A stretch of 35,001 bases of DNA from Terriglobia bacterium (GTDB lineage: Bacteria; Acidobacteriota; Terriglobia; Bryobacterales; UBA6623), in NCBI GenBank assembly GCA_009838515.1, contig VXRL01000069.1, forward strand, positions 1-35,001, given 5' to 3'. Within the stretch, counting starts at the first letter, position 1; the number at the start of each line of letters is the position of its first letter. Shown here piece by piece: positions 26,810-34,123 of the stretch. Under the pieces are notes generated by a model. It searched no databases, was not told where the DNA came from, and worked only from the letters and a program-made list of their open reading frames with translations. The position numbers and the translations under genes were made by a program.

Positions 26810-26879
26810 TCTTGCCGCCACGGCGAGCAAGAGCCTGCAAGCCGCAGGCCCCCTTGAGCGCCGCGGCACGAGAGTGGCT

Positions 26880-27410
26880 TCATTCCGTCGTTCCATCGCC
26901 CCGCAAGATGGCATAGAGGAACTGGTCCTGCACCGTGCCTGCCTTGATGGCACTCCGGCGCATGCGGCCTTCAAGCCGGTATCCAGCCTTTTGCAGCACG
27001 CGGCAGGACGCGGAATTCGAAGCGAAAGGCACGGCATACAGTCGTTCCAGATCGTAGGCGGCAAACGCGAAGCGGGTGAAGCCGGTTAGTGCGCGAGTCG
27101 CGACACCGCGACCCCAGTAGGGCTCGCCGAGCCAGTAACCGACTTCCCCGGAGCAATGCTCCACATCGTCTCGGAGGACTACGCCAATCGAGCCAACCGA
27201 CGCGTCGTTGACCGTGACCGCGAACATCGTCTCGGGAGTTTCCCCGAGCGCAAGCGCGATGAACCTCCGTGCGTCCTCGAGCGTGTAAGGATGCGGGAAC
27301 CTGTCCCGCAATTGCAGCCACACTCTCCGATTATTGGCCAGCCGGGCCAGTTCGGGAGCGTCCGAGTCGCGGAATGACCGCACGCCGCAACAGCCTAGGT
27401 CGAGTTGCAT
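26880..27410 (-). CDS. GNAT family N-acetyltransferase
   Basis: A protein of about 176 residues of the RimJ/RimL-like GNAT type. It begins MQLDLGCCGVRSFRDSDAPE, followed by NNRRVWLQLRDRFPHPYTLE (about 26-45), the acetyl-CoA binding strand and loop WGRGVATRALTGF, and the C-terminal NSASCRVLQKAGYRLEGRMR. The Arg/Gln-x-x-Gly-x-Gly/Ala loop appears as GRGVATRAL. It would acetylate an amino group of a protein or small molecule; the substrate cannot be told. The ATG at 27410 matches the family start; an ATG at 27440 adds 10 residues. It is an independent gene upstream of the oxidoreductase on the same strand with an 86-bp gap. Confidence 0.88.
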   Translation of the reverse strand: MQLDLGCCGVRSFRDSDAPELARLANNRRVWLQLRDRFPHPYTLEDARRFIALALGETPETMFAVTVNDASVGSIGVVLRDDVEHCSGEVGYWLGEPYWGRGVATRALTGFTRFAFAAYDLERLYAVPFASNSASCRVLQKAGYRLEGRMRRSAIKAGTVQDQFLYAILRGDGTTE

Positions 27411-27440
27411 CTCCGGTCCCGACGATCTGCGGTTGCCCAT

Positions 27441-27845
27441 TATCCGCTACTTCATTGGGGGTACCCCGCGTTCCTTAACCCCCGGACAAGATACTCAGCC
27501 GCGGGGCCAAGCGGGTTCCGCTGGGAGCAGCGCTCAGCGGAGGTGCGCCTACGCAGGGGATGCGACGGCGGACTGGGCGCGCCGTGCGGGTCAGAAACGA
27601 CTCCGACTATGGAGGCAGCGGCTCGAACCCGGGATTTGGCGCACTTGACAAGCCGACGACCCGTGCCGAGCGGCCGAAAGAACGGAGACTCCTCGCGGCG
27701 GCTCGCATAACCGGGGACCTGCGAATGGACCGCGGCCTCGGAGCTGTGAGTGATACAGTGAAGTTCTGGGGGATAGCCCGGGCATCCCCTGGCACCGCTG
27801 GGTCTAAGCGGAGCGCTTGGATCCGTTTGGCCTCTACGGTAGGCG
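27441..27845. other. Gene-poor spacer between GNAT and scpA with a tRNA-end-like fragment
   Basis: About 400 bp without a gene I can support. On the minus strand 27632-27610 reads CCGGGTTCGAGCCGCTGCCT followed by CCA, resembling the T-loop and 3' end of a tRNA or tmRNA, but the T-stem does not pair and no acceptor 5' strand is found about 70 bases upstream. On the plus strand a frame around 27620-27780 (GALDKPTTRAERPKE) has an exotic composition I cannot place. The region should contain the scpA promoter. Confidence 0.35.
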
Positions 27846-28718
27846 ATGCCGACCACCCAACCAGCGCCGGACGAGCAAGGCACCGGCTCAGAAGACCAAG
27901 CCTTGCAGCCGCGGCTGGTGGCGGAGGCTCCTTCCCAAGAGACGTTCGTCGTCAATCTCGAGCAGTACGAAGGGCCTCTCGACGCGCTGCTCGAGCTGAT
28001 CAAAGCCCAGCGGATAGACATCCTGGATATTCCCGTCGCCACGCTGACCGAGCAGTACTTGGAGTCGCTCAGGCAAGCTGAATCGCTCAACGTCGAACTC
28101 AACGCGGAATTCGTGCTGATGGCAGCCACGCTCGTCCACATCAAGTCCAAGATGCTCCTGCCAACACCGCCGAAGCTGGACGAGGATGCCCCGGCAGATC
28201 CGCGTGAAGACTTGGTCAAGCTCCTGCTCGAGCGAGAGAAGTTCGTGCAGGCTGCACAGATGCTCGGCGAGAAGCGCGTCATTGAAGAGAACGTCTGGAC
28301 AACAGTAGCCGCGGATGCCCTCGCCGAAGACGAAAGCGAGGCGGAGTTGCAAGTCAGCTTGTTTGACCTAGTCCAGACCTTTGGCGAAGTCTTGGAGCGA
28401 CTCGAGAGCCAGCCTGTGGTCGAGATGCCTGAGGAATCGGTCTCAGTGGCGAGCCGGATCCGATTCTTAAAGAACCTCCTACAGAGCGATGATCAGCCGG
28501 TCAGGCTGCGCGATGTTCTGCTGCGCCAGCGGGTGCCGCGGGCGGTCATTGCTACCTTCCTGGCGCTGCTGGAGATGGTCAAGGCCCAAGCGATCGAGGT
28601 CCGTCAGAACAAACTATTCGGCGAAGTCGTGATTCAGAAGCACGCCAACTTCGACCAGGCATTTCGCAGCGGGGAGCTGCTGCCGGCCTCGGACAGCGAA
28701 CTGGAGTATTCGGCGTGA
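27846..28718 (+). CDS. scpA: Segregation and condensation protein A
   Basis: A 290-residue kleisin. ScpA bridges the SMC ATPase heads and binds an ScpB dimer in the chromosome condensin complex. After a poorly conserved lead of about 35 residues, the family N-terminus appears: FVVNLEQYEGPLDALLELIK (34-53) and ILDIPVATLTEQYLE. The middle helical region contains HIKSKMLLP. The C-terminal winged helix includes VIATFLALLEMVKAQAIEVR. Length is slightly above typical because of the lead. The ATG at 27846 is the first in frame. The stop overlaps the scpB start by 4 bp (GTGA), showing translational coupling. Confidence 0.95.
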   Translation: MPTTQPAPDEQGTGSEDQALQPRLVAEAPSQETFVVNLEQYEGPLDALLELIKAQRIDILDIPVATLTEQYLESLRQAESLNVELNAEFVLMAATLVHIKSKMLLPTPPKLDEDAPADPREDLVKLLLEREKFVQAAQMLGEKRVIEENVWTTVAADALAEDESEAELQVSLFDLVQTFGEVLERLESQPVVEMPEESVSVASRIRFLKNLLQSDDQPVRLRDVLLRQRVPRAVIATFLALLEMVKAQAIEVRQNKLFGEVVIQKHANFDQAFRSGELLPASDSELEYSA

Positions 28719-29374
28719 CTGAAGCGATCATGACCTTCCCCGCTCCGGAGGAGCCCGGCCGCGCCGAGCCAGTCGAAGAGGAGCTTTCCCTCCAGCGACG
28801 CCTCAGCCTGTTGGAAGCGGTGATCTTCGCTGCCGAAGATCCGCCGACGGTGGACCAGCTGGCCGAGGGATTGGGATTGCCGAAGGAGCAGCTGGAAAGC
28901 GACTTGAGCGCGCTTTGCGAGTCATACCGGTCAGATCTGCGGGGGGTCGAGATCCGCGCGGTGGGCGGCGGCTACCGGATGTCCACCAAAGCCGAGCACC
29001 ACGAGGCCGTCAGAGCGTTCGTGAAGACAGTGAGGCCCAAGCTGCGTCTGTCCAAGGCCGCGCTTGAGACCTTGGCGGTGGTGGCGTACCGCCAGCCTGT
29101 GACATTGCCGGAGATTCAAGCCATTCGGGGCGTGGTCAATGCTAGCGGCGTGGTCCACACGCTGCTGAGCCACAAGCTGATCACCACCGCCGGACGCAAG
29201 AAGATCATCGGCCGGCCGATGCGCTACAAGACCACTCCGGACTTCTTGCTGCAGTTCGGACTGAGCGACTTGAACGAATTGCCCACCCTCAAGGAAATGG
29301 AGGCACTGGGCCGTGCCGCGCTGGACGAGGACCAACAGGTTGCCGAGGGCGGCGACGGGGAGCAAGAAGCCTGA
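28715..29374 (+). CDS. scpB: Segregation and condensation protein B
   Basis: A 219-residue ScpB, the winged-helix partner of ScpA and SMC. Recognisable segments are LSLLEAVIFAAEDPPTVDQL (first winged helix, about 31-50), GGGYRMSTKAE, then LRLSKAALETLAVVAYRQP and the second winged helix IRGVVNASGVVHTLLSHKLI, ending with RPMRYKTTPDFLLQFGL. The start is GTG at 28715 within the scpA stop; an ATG at 28730 is an alternative. It belongs to an scpA-scpB-rluB cluster, an order widely conserved in bacteria. Confidence 0.95.
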   Translation: MTEAIMTFPAPEEPGRAEPVEEELSLQRRLSLLEAVIFAAEDPPTVDQLAEGLGLPKEQLESDLSALCESYRSDLRGVEIRAVGGGYRMSTKAEHHEAVRAFVKTVRPKLRLSKAALETLAVVAYRQPVTLPEIQAIRGVVNASGVVHTLLSHKLITTAGRKKIIGRPMRYKTTPDFLLQFGLSDLNELPTLKEMEALGRAALDEDQQVAEGGDGEQEA

Positions 29375-29394
29375 GCTGAAGGGGGAGTCCCATC

Positions 29395-29408
29395 GCCGCT
29401 TAGGCGGC
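29395..29408 (+). repeat. Stem-loop after scpB
   Basis: GCCGC and GCGGC form a 5-bp stem with a TTAG loop, 21 bp after the scpB stop. It could reduce read-through into rluB or stabilise the scpAB message. There is no T-tract. Confidence 0.3.
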
Positions 29409-29429
29409 AGCACCCGAAGCCAGAAGTTA

Positions 29430-29444
29430 CCCCACTAGGGGGAG
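29430..29444 (+). promoter_or_regulatory. Hairpin that may mask the rluB Shine-Dalgarno
   Basis: CCCC-ACTA-GGGG forms a 4-bp GC stem whose 3' arm is part of the GGGGGAG ribosome binding site (29438-29444), about 9 bases before the ATG at 29454. The site is strong enough to define the rluB start. Masking by the stem is inference. Confidence 0.4.
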
Positions 29445-29453
29445 TTATGTGCC

Positions 29454-30623
29454 ATGTCTGAACGATTGCAGAAGATTATTGCGCGGGCCGGAATCGCATC
29501 GCGCCGGAAGGCCGAGGAGCTGATCCTATCCGGCCGCGTCTCGGTCAACGGCGAGGTCGCCACTCAACTCGGCTCTAGAGCGGATGTTGCCAACGACACC
29601 GTGCGCGTCGACGGCAAGGTCCTGCGCGACAGCGGCACGAGACGCTATCTGGCAATGCACAAGCCCAAGGGCTGCGTCACCACGACCGATGACCCCGAAG
29701 GGCGGCCCACTGTCATGGACTTGCTGGGGGCAGGAGCCGCGAAGGGACTGCACCCGGTCGGACGGCTCGACTACAACACCGAGGGGTTGTTGATTCTGAC
29801 GGACGACGGTGATTTTTCCAATGAACTTCTCTCCGCAAAGAACAGGATCCCCAAGACCTATGCGGTCAAGGTCAGTGGATTTCCACCCGAGGAAGCGATC
29901 CAAAAGCTGCGCCAGGGAATCCGTTTGGACGGCCGGCTGGCCCGTCCTGAGTCCATCCGGCTGGTCCGACAGGCCGACAACCCGTGGTTCGAGGTTACGT
30001 TGACCCAAGGTCGCAACCGGCAGATCCACCGTATGTTCGAACGGATCGGTTTCCTCGTGGAGAAGATTCGGCGCGTCCGTATCGGAAGCCTATCGCTCAA
30101 GGGTCTGGAGCCACGTCAAGTTCGCGAGTTGCTTCCGAAGGAGGTCGAGCGCCTACGCAACTACGAGCCCAGCGCCGAACGCGACCGACGGGAGTTCGAA
30201 CCGGAGGCAGAACGAAGACCGCGTGGGGCAGTCCGGCGAAGCGTCAATCTGCCGGGAGAAAAGCGATTCGGAAGAGGGCGTGCGGCCCGGCCCGGTGGCG
30301 GTGGCCGTGACGCCAGACGGACGCCACGCGGATCGGCCTCGGGGCGTCCTCCGAGGGCGCGATCTTTCCGGTCCGATAGTAAACCGTCACGCCGTGACTC
30401 GGACGATTGGTCCGGTGGTCGGGAACCTCGCAGAGGAAACTCCCGGACGAATCGACTCAGGCGAGAAGCGCGACCCCAGCAACGACCAGAGCGGCGCCGG
30501 CCCAGCGGCGCAAACTCACCTGCTCGTGCAAGAACAGGCGGGCGAGCAGGGTCTCCAGGGCGTAGCCCAATGCGGTCGCGGGGACCGCGAAGCTCACGTC
30601 CCGGATCGAGAGCAAGGCCATAA
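29454..30623 (+). CDS. rluB: 23S rRNA pseudouridine synthase (RluB/RsuA family) with long basic tail
   Basis: A 389-residue pseudouridine synthase. An S4 RNA-binding domain (1-60, QKIIARAGIASRRKAEELI) precedes the catalytic domain with VGRLDYNTEGLL (102-113, catalytic Asp106), LTQGRNRQIHRMF and KIRRVRIGSLSL. The core ends near residue 245. It probably converts a uridine in the peptidyl-transferase region of 23S rRNA, as RluB does, but RsuA-like specificity cannot be excluded. The last 140 or so residues are an Arg/Gly/Ser/Pro-rich disordered tail. Its final 55 codons lie antisense to the transporter gene ending at 30457, an unusually large convergent overlap, so the tail may be extended by a lost stop codon. 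It belongs with scpAB. Confidence 0.9.
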   Translation: MSERLQKIIARAGIASRRKAEELILSGRVSVNGEVATQLGSRADVANDTVRVDGKVLRDSGTRRYLAMHKPKGCVTTTDDPEGRPTVMDLLGAGAAKGLHPVGRLDYNTEGLLILTDDGDFSNELLSAKNRIPKTYAVKVSGFPPEEAIQKLRQGIRLDGRLARPESIRLVRQADNPWFEVTLTQGRNRQIHRMFERIGFLVEKIRRVRIGSLSLKGLEPRQVRELLPKEVERLRNYEPSAERDRREFEPEAERRPRGAVRRSVNLPGEKRFGRGRAARPGGGGRDARRTPRGSASGRPPRARSFRSDSKPSRRDSDDWSGGREPRRGNSRTNRLRREARPQQRPERRRPSGANSPARARTGGRAGSPGRSPMRSRGPRSSRPGSRARP

Positions 30624-30816
30624 AGCCGAAGAACGAGATCGCATACGCTACTAGTGCCAGCAAGAACCACGCATTGCGGACGGTGGCAATTCCGAATCTG
30701 GCCAGTGCTTCCGGACCCAGTGTCGCCGGCGCGCCTTGCAGGCGCATTCCGTGGGCTTTGAGCAGGTCTCCGACTACCCCGCCCCCTACAACCAGCGTCA
30801 GCAGGAAGGCCGTCAT
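30457..30816 (-). CDS. Half-size DMT/EamA-like transporter subunit (second)
   Basis: A 119-residue membrane protein with four hydrophobic helices (MTAFLLTLVVGGGVVGDLL; NAWFLLALVAYAISFFGFMA; SFAVPATALGYALETLLARL; AGAALVVAGVALLA). The size and layout match small multidrug resistance-like or ArnE/ArnF-like half transporters of the drug/metabolite superfamily. The Glu that defines classical EmrE pumps in helix 1 is absent (Gly here), so drug efflux is not implied. The ATG at 30816 overlaps the upstream gene stop (ATGA) and has GAGGAACG as ribosome site. It probably forms a heterodimer with the product of the upstream gene. Its 3' end overlaps rluB in antisense by 167 bp. Confidence 0.82.
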   Translation of the reverse strand: MTAFLLTLVVGGGVVGDLLKAHGMRLQGAPATLGPEALARFGIATVRNAWFLLALVAYAISFFGFMALLSIRDVSFAVPATALGYALETLLARLFLHEQVSLRRWAGAALVVAGVALLA

Positions 30817-31229
30817 GGACGTTCCTCGGATGTCGATACGGGGGTTGAAGCGACCAGCGCCACCCCGCACGAAACCAGTGCAATTCCACACCACCGGAGC
30901 GGCGAGATTGATTCGTCGAGGACGATCGCACCGAGCGCAGCGACGAGCGCATAGCCACAAGACGTGACAAGCAGCACGTAGCTGAGGTCGGCCCAAGTCA
31001 GCAACAGCGTGTGGGCCGCAAAGAACAACACCAGCAGGCTCGTGCCGAGCAATACCCAAGGATTGGCAAAGGCCGCTATTGAGGAAGAAACCAGGCTGGC
31101 CGGCGAGTACGAGCTGATGTCACCGACCCCTCGCATACCGTAGCTGAGGACAACGTTGCCGATGGAATTCGACACAATGACGATCGCGAGTAGGATTCTT
31201 GTCTTTCCGGCCAATGCCGAGTCTATCAC
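30813..31229 (-). CDS. Half-size DMT/EamA-like transporter subunit (first)
   Basis: A 138-residue membrane protein with four predicted helices (RILLAIVIVSNSIGNVVLSY; NPWVLLGTSLLVLFFAAHTL; YVLLVTSCGYALVAALGAIV; WCGIALVSCGVALVA). In helix 1 the position of the EmrE Glu is Asn (VSNSIG). It starts with GTG at 31229 and lacks a strong ribosome site. The last codons overlap the second subunit (ATGA), so the two are translated together. Paired half transporters of this type act as heterodimers; candidate substrates are metabolites or lipid-linked sugars, which cannot be told from sequence. Confidence 0.82.
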   Translation of the reverse strand: MIDSALAGKTRILLAIVIVSNSIGNVVLSYGMRGVGDISSYSPASLVSSSIAAFANPWVLLGTSLLVLFFAAHTLLLTWADLSYVLLVTSCGYALVAALGAIVLDESISPLRWCGIALVSCGVALVASTPVSTSEERP

Positions 31230-31371
31230 CGGGAATTCGTACTGAAAGCTTCACCGGGATGCGCATGGCGACGGGTGCGGCAATACTGTTCCTCGGCCGG
31301 CGACACACGCGGAGCGGCTGATCCACGACCTGACGACCGCGTAGTAGTGACCGTCTCAGCGGTCGCGGGAG

Positions 31372-31980
31372 TCAAGACGCCAGGGTCGGCATGATGTCGA
31401 GGGTTGCGGCAGCGAATACCCGGAAAGCTGTGTCATCGAACAGCACGAAGGTCACGCGCTTAACCCTTGTTTCATCTCCACTTAGCTTGCTCGCGACCGC
31501 ACCCACCGCAACCTTCGCCGCTAGATCCATCGGGTAGCCATATACACCCGTACTGATGGCGGGCAGCGTGAGAGTGCGAGCGCCAAGTTCGTCCGAAAGC
31601 TCAAGACAACGCTCGTAACATGATCGGAGGGCCGCTGGTTCACCACGCCGCCCGTCCCCATAGACTGGACCCACTGTGTGGATTACCCACTGAGCTGGCA
31701 GCTTGCCTGCACTCGTGGCGACAGCATCCCCGGCGAGGCACTGCCCAATGCGGGCTCGGATCTGAACCAGCTCCTGCATGATCGCCGGCCCACCGGCGCG
31801 ATGGATCGCACCATCGACCCCGCCACCACCGGCCAACCTTGAATTGGCCGCGTTTCCAATAGCGTCTGCAGGGATCTTCGTTATGTCACCGATTACGAGG
31901 GAGAGCTCCCGGTCCCTGATGCCAATCTCGAGCTCGGCCTGCCACATGACGGCATTGTACTTGGGGCCGACAAAGACCAT
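31372..31980 (-). CDS. Macro domain protein (O-acetyl-ADP-ribose deacetylase-like)
   Basis: A macro domain protein of about 202 residues. The ADP-ribose binding elements are clear: LVIGDITKIPADAIGNAANS (the loop with Asn-Ala-Ala-Asn), AGGGGVDGAIHRAGG and LPAISTGVYGYPMDLAA. These match MacroD-type enzymes that remove ADP-ribose or deacetylate O-acetyl-ADP-ribose. I chose ATG 31980, 33 bases upstream of another ATG at 31947. The open frame extends to 32187, but that extension overlaps the tmRNA gene on the other strand and looks non-coding. It is transcribed away from ssrA, with about 110 bp between the start codon and the tmRNA 5' end. Confidence 0.9.
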   Translation of the reverse strand: MVFVGPKYNAVMWQAELEIGIRDRELSLVIGDITKIPADAIGNAANSRLAGGGGVDGAIHRAGGPAIMQELVQIRARIGQCLAGDAVATSAGKLPAQWVIHTVGPVYGDGRRGEPAALRSCYERCLELSDELGARTLTLPAISTGVYGYPMDLAAKVAVGAVASKLSGDETRVKRVTFVLFDDTAFRVFAAATLDIMPTLAS

Positions 31981-32182
31981 CGGCTTGCGATCCTGTCGCT
32001 GTGATTCCAAGAAGCAAGACCCCAGCGCAAGCAAATTCGCCCACTGGCTTGTATACTGCAAACAGCCGCCGACATGTTGAAGGTGGCTAGAGGGGGGCGT
32101 ACAGGATTCGACGAGATCGCAGTCGCTGCTGAGAGGCATGCCGGGTTCCGAGCACCCGTTAAACGATCGGAACAAAAGAACT

Positions 32183-32215
32183 GCCAACGATATGCAGTTT
32201 GCACACGCTGCCTAA
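32183..32215 (+). other. tmRNA proteolysis tag reading frame (ANDMQFAHAA)
   Basis: The codons GCC AAC GAT ATG CAG TTT, then GCA CAC GCT GCC, then TAA encode ANDMQFAHAA. The Ala-Asn-Asp start and the terminal Ala-Ala are as in other bacterial tags recognised by ClpXP. The middle MQFAH is not one I recognise from common tags. Confidence 0.9.
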
Positions 32216-32417
32216 GCTTAGGTAGCCGTCTTGGCCGCTGGGCTCGCACATCGGCACAAGACGTCATCTTGCGAGATAGGTCTCAAGACTTCCGCCTGGA
32301 GCTTTGAGGCTGAGATCAATCAGGCTGGGCCGCAGGTAGCTTGTTCATTCACAGCCTGTAGTTGAGATCTTGGAATGAACTAAGCATGTAGGCTCTTCGT
32401 AGTGGCCTTTCTCGGAC

Positions 32418-32445
32418 GCGGGTTCGATTCCCGCCGCCTCCACCA
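32418..32445 (+). other. Probable island attachment site (attL) in the 3' end of ssrA
   Basis: The 3' end of ssrA is a common integration target, and a P4-type integrase frame begins about 80-100 bp downstream in the outward direction. The T-arm to CCA segment would be the shared core. Its partner copy should lie beyond the right edge of the window; I see no second copy between 32446 and 35001. Confidence 0.55.
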
Positions 32446-32523
32446 CACCTGCTAGTACCCCATAGTTCCGATTGGTTCTAGGATAGTCTCATAAATCACT
32501 GAATATAAGTCGGTTATAGACTG

Positions 32524-33720
32524 TTGGAAAGTCTTCGAAGGATTTGCATGGTCTTTTCGATTCCCGCATTGGCCCAATTAGCGCGTTGGGTAAACGTGGG
32601 AAAACTATCAGCAGCGAGAGTCAAATCCATCACGAAACGAGGGCTGTACGGAGACGGCGGAACGCTGTACCTGGCCGCTGCCAAGCGCGGATCCGAAAGC
32701 TGGGTCCAGCGAGTCACCATCGACGGCAAGCGCCGCGATATCGGCTTCGGAGGATTTCCGCAGGTCGGCCTTGCGGCAGCGGGCCAAAAGGCCATGGGCA
32801 ACTGCACGGCTATCGCGGCCGAGCACAACCTGATCGCCCATAGGCGACGGTCCTCGGTTCCGACTTTCGCTGTGGCCGCCCGCCGGACTCACGCGACGCT
32901 CAAGCCGCGCTGGAGGAATGGAGAGCACGCTGACTCTTGGATGCAGACGCTCGAGTGCCACGCCTCCCCGGCCCTCGGTGGCTTGAGCGTTGACCGCATT
33001 GAACGTGCTGATGTGCTGGCCGTCTTGACGCCGATATGGGGAACTCGGCCGGAAACGGCTCGGCGCGTCCGACAGAGGGGCCGCGCCGTCCTGCAATGGG
33101 TCTGGGCACATGGGTTCATAGCGGAGAACGTCGCGGGAGAAGCCATCGACGGAGCGCTGCCCGCGATGCCGGCGGTCAAGGCGCACCTCCGCGCCCTGCC
33201 CTACCGAGATGTCGCGGCCGCGCTCGACACAATCGGAGCGTCGCTGGCCTCGCTGTCGGCAAAGGCTTGCCTACGGTTCGTGGTCCTAACTGCGTGCCGT
33301 TCGGGCGAGGCTCGACTTGCGAAATAGGACGCGATCCATTGCGAAGTGCGAGAATGGCGCATTCCCGCCTCGCGCATGAAAGCCGGGATTGAGCATCGCG
33401 TCCCGCTCAGCGACGCGGCGCTGACAGTGCTGGAGCGAGTTCGAGCGCGTCGCGACGAATCGGGCCTGACCTTTCCGTTCCCGGCTCGCCCTCAACGCCC
33501 ATTGAACGATATGACGCTGCCAAAGGTACTTGGCGACACGGGGCTCCCGGACCGGGTAACCGTTCATGGATTTCGGAGCAGCTTCCGCGATTGGGCGGCC
33601 GAGCAGACTGACGCACCAGACGTCGTCATGGAACTGAGCCTCGCCCGATACACCGACCCAGCGACCTGCAGACCGGTCGGCGACAATGGCCTCCGAGGTC
33701 GATCCCACTATAAGGAGCAG
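32524..33720 (+). pseudogene. P4-type tyrosine recombinase (integrase), decayed
   Basis: A phage-P4-like integrase next to ssrA. The DUF4102-like N-terminus (KLSAARVKSITKRGLYGDGG) and the core-binding domain (WGTRPETARRVRQRGRAVLQ) are followed by the catalytic domain with the first Arg in LTACRSGEAR. A TAG at 33325-33327 then replaces the usual Trp of an ARWDEI-like segment. The frame continues with IPASRMKAGIEHRVPLSDAA and HGFRSSFRDWAAEQTDAP (His and second Arg). After MELSLA about 11 residues containing the second His are missing. The region of the nucleophilic Tyr continues only in a shifted frame (RPSDLQTGRRQW near 33660-33700). At least three lesions make it inactive. The first codon of the frame is TTG 32524; an ATG at 32548 or the GTG before KLSAARV are likelier starts. 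Confidence 0.85.
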
Positions 33721-33793
33721 GTTGCGTGGAAACCATCGTGGCCCGGAACCCTCGGGTTCCGCACTGAGGTCGGATATATTGACGCAGACTCGT

Positions 33794-34105
33794 TCATCCC
33801 ATCGATACGGAACTCATCTTGTAGACCCGGGGCAGACCATAAATTGTCGTCGACCAGCCGGCTGCTGCCCCTAGTGCAGAGAAGACCGGGAAGCGGGACA
33901 CGACCTCCTTGATGAAACTGTGGCGCTGCGCGCTCAGGCGGCTGTACTTCTAGTCGCATATGCCGATCGAGACGTTCCATGGCCTCCGAAGTCCAAGAAC
34001 CCAATCGTCAATGCCTCGGGCATCGGGACCCATTGGAAGCAACTCGCGTCGCTTTTCTGGCGTACCGGATTTCTCGACTGATATGGATCGCTGCTTCCCG
34101 CGCAC
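33794..34105 (-). pseudogene. Uncharacterised small protein, frame interrupted by TAG
   Basis: Downstream of the edge gene by 18 bp, a GTG at 34105 with GGAGGG just upstream opens a frame of 103 codons. It begins RGKQRSISVEKSGTPEKRRE and contains DDWVLGLRRPWNVSIGICD. TAG at 33950-33952 follows, then the same frame continues as KYSRLSAQRHSFIKEVVSRF, a hydrophobic stretch (PVFSALGAAAGW) and YGLPRVYKMSSVSMG before TGA at 33794-33796. The protein-like composition on both sides of the TAG suggests one gene with a nonsense mutation, possibly at a Trp codon. Alternatively it is a genuine 51-residue protein. I do not recognise the family. It is antisense to the meaningless 3' extension of the integrase frame. 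Confidence 0.45.
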
Positions 34106-34123
34106 AGGCCCTCCGCCCGATTG

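Larger units (their letters stand above)
32093..32445 (+). ncRNA. ssrA: tmRNA (transfer-messenger RNA)
   Basis: A complete one-piece tmRNA of 353 nt. The 5' end GGGGGCG (32093-32099) pairs over all 7 positions (one G-U) with CGCCTCC (32435-32441), followed by discriminator A and encoded CCA (32443-32445). The D-like region reads GGATTCGACGAG. The T-arm GCGGGTTCGATTCCCGC lies near 32418-32434. The segment CTAAGCATGTAG before it is also seen in E. coli ssrA. The tag reading frame starts at GCC 32183 and ends TAA 32213-32215. It rescues stalled ribosomes with SmpB and tags the nascent chain for proteolysis. A TATACT at 32052-32057 could be its -10 box, which would imply a processed 5' leader. 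Confidence 0.95.

Noticed and set aside
27585..27665. A possible tRNA gene on the minus strand (T-loop and CCA-like end, GTC anticodon-like loop)
   Set aside because: Only 3 of 5 T-stem pairs form, the anticodon stem does not pair and no matching acceptor 5' strand exists about 70 bases upstream.
31981..32187. Upstream extension of the macro domain frame
   Set aside because: It runs into the tmRNA gene on the opposite strand and lacks macro-domain similarity; the start at 31980 is sufficient.
33721..33912. Continuation of the integrase frame to 33912
   Set aside because: After the frameshift near the Tyr region this part shows no integrase similarity and lies antisense to a more protein-like frame.
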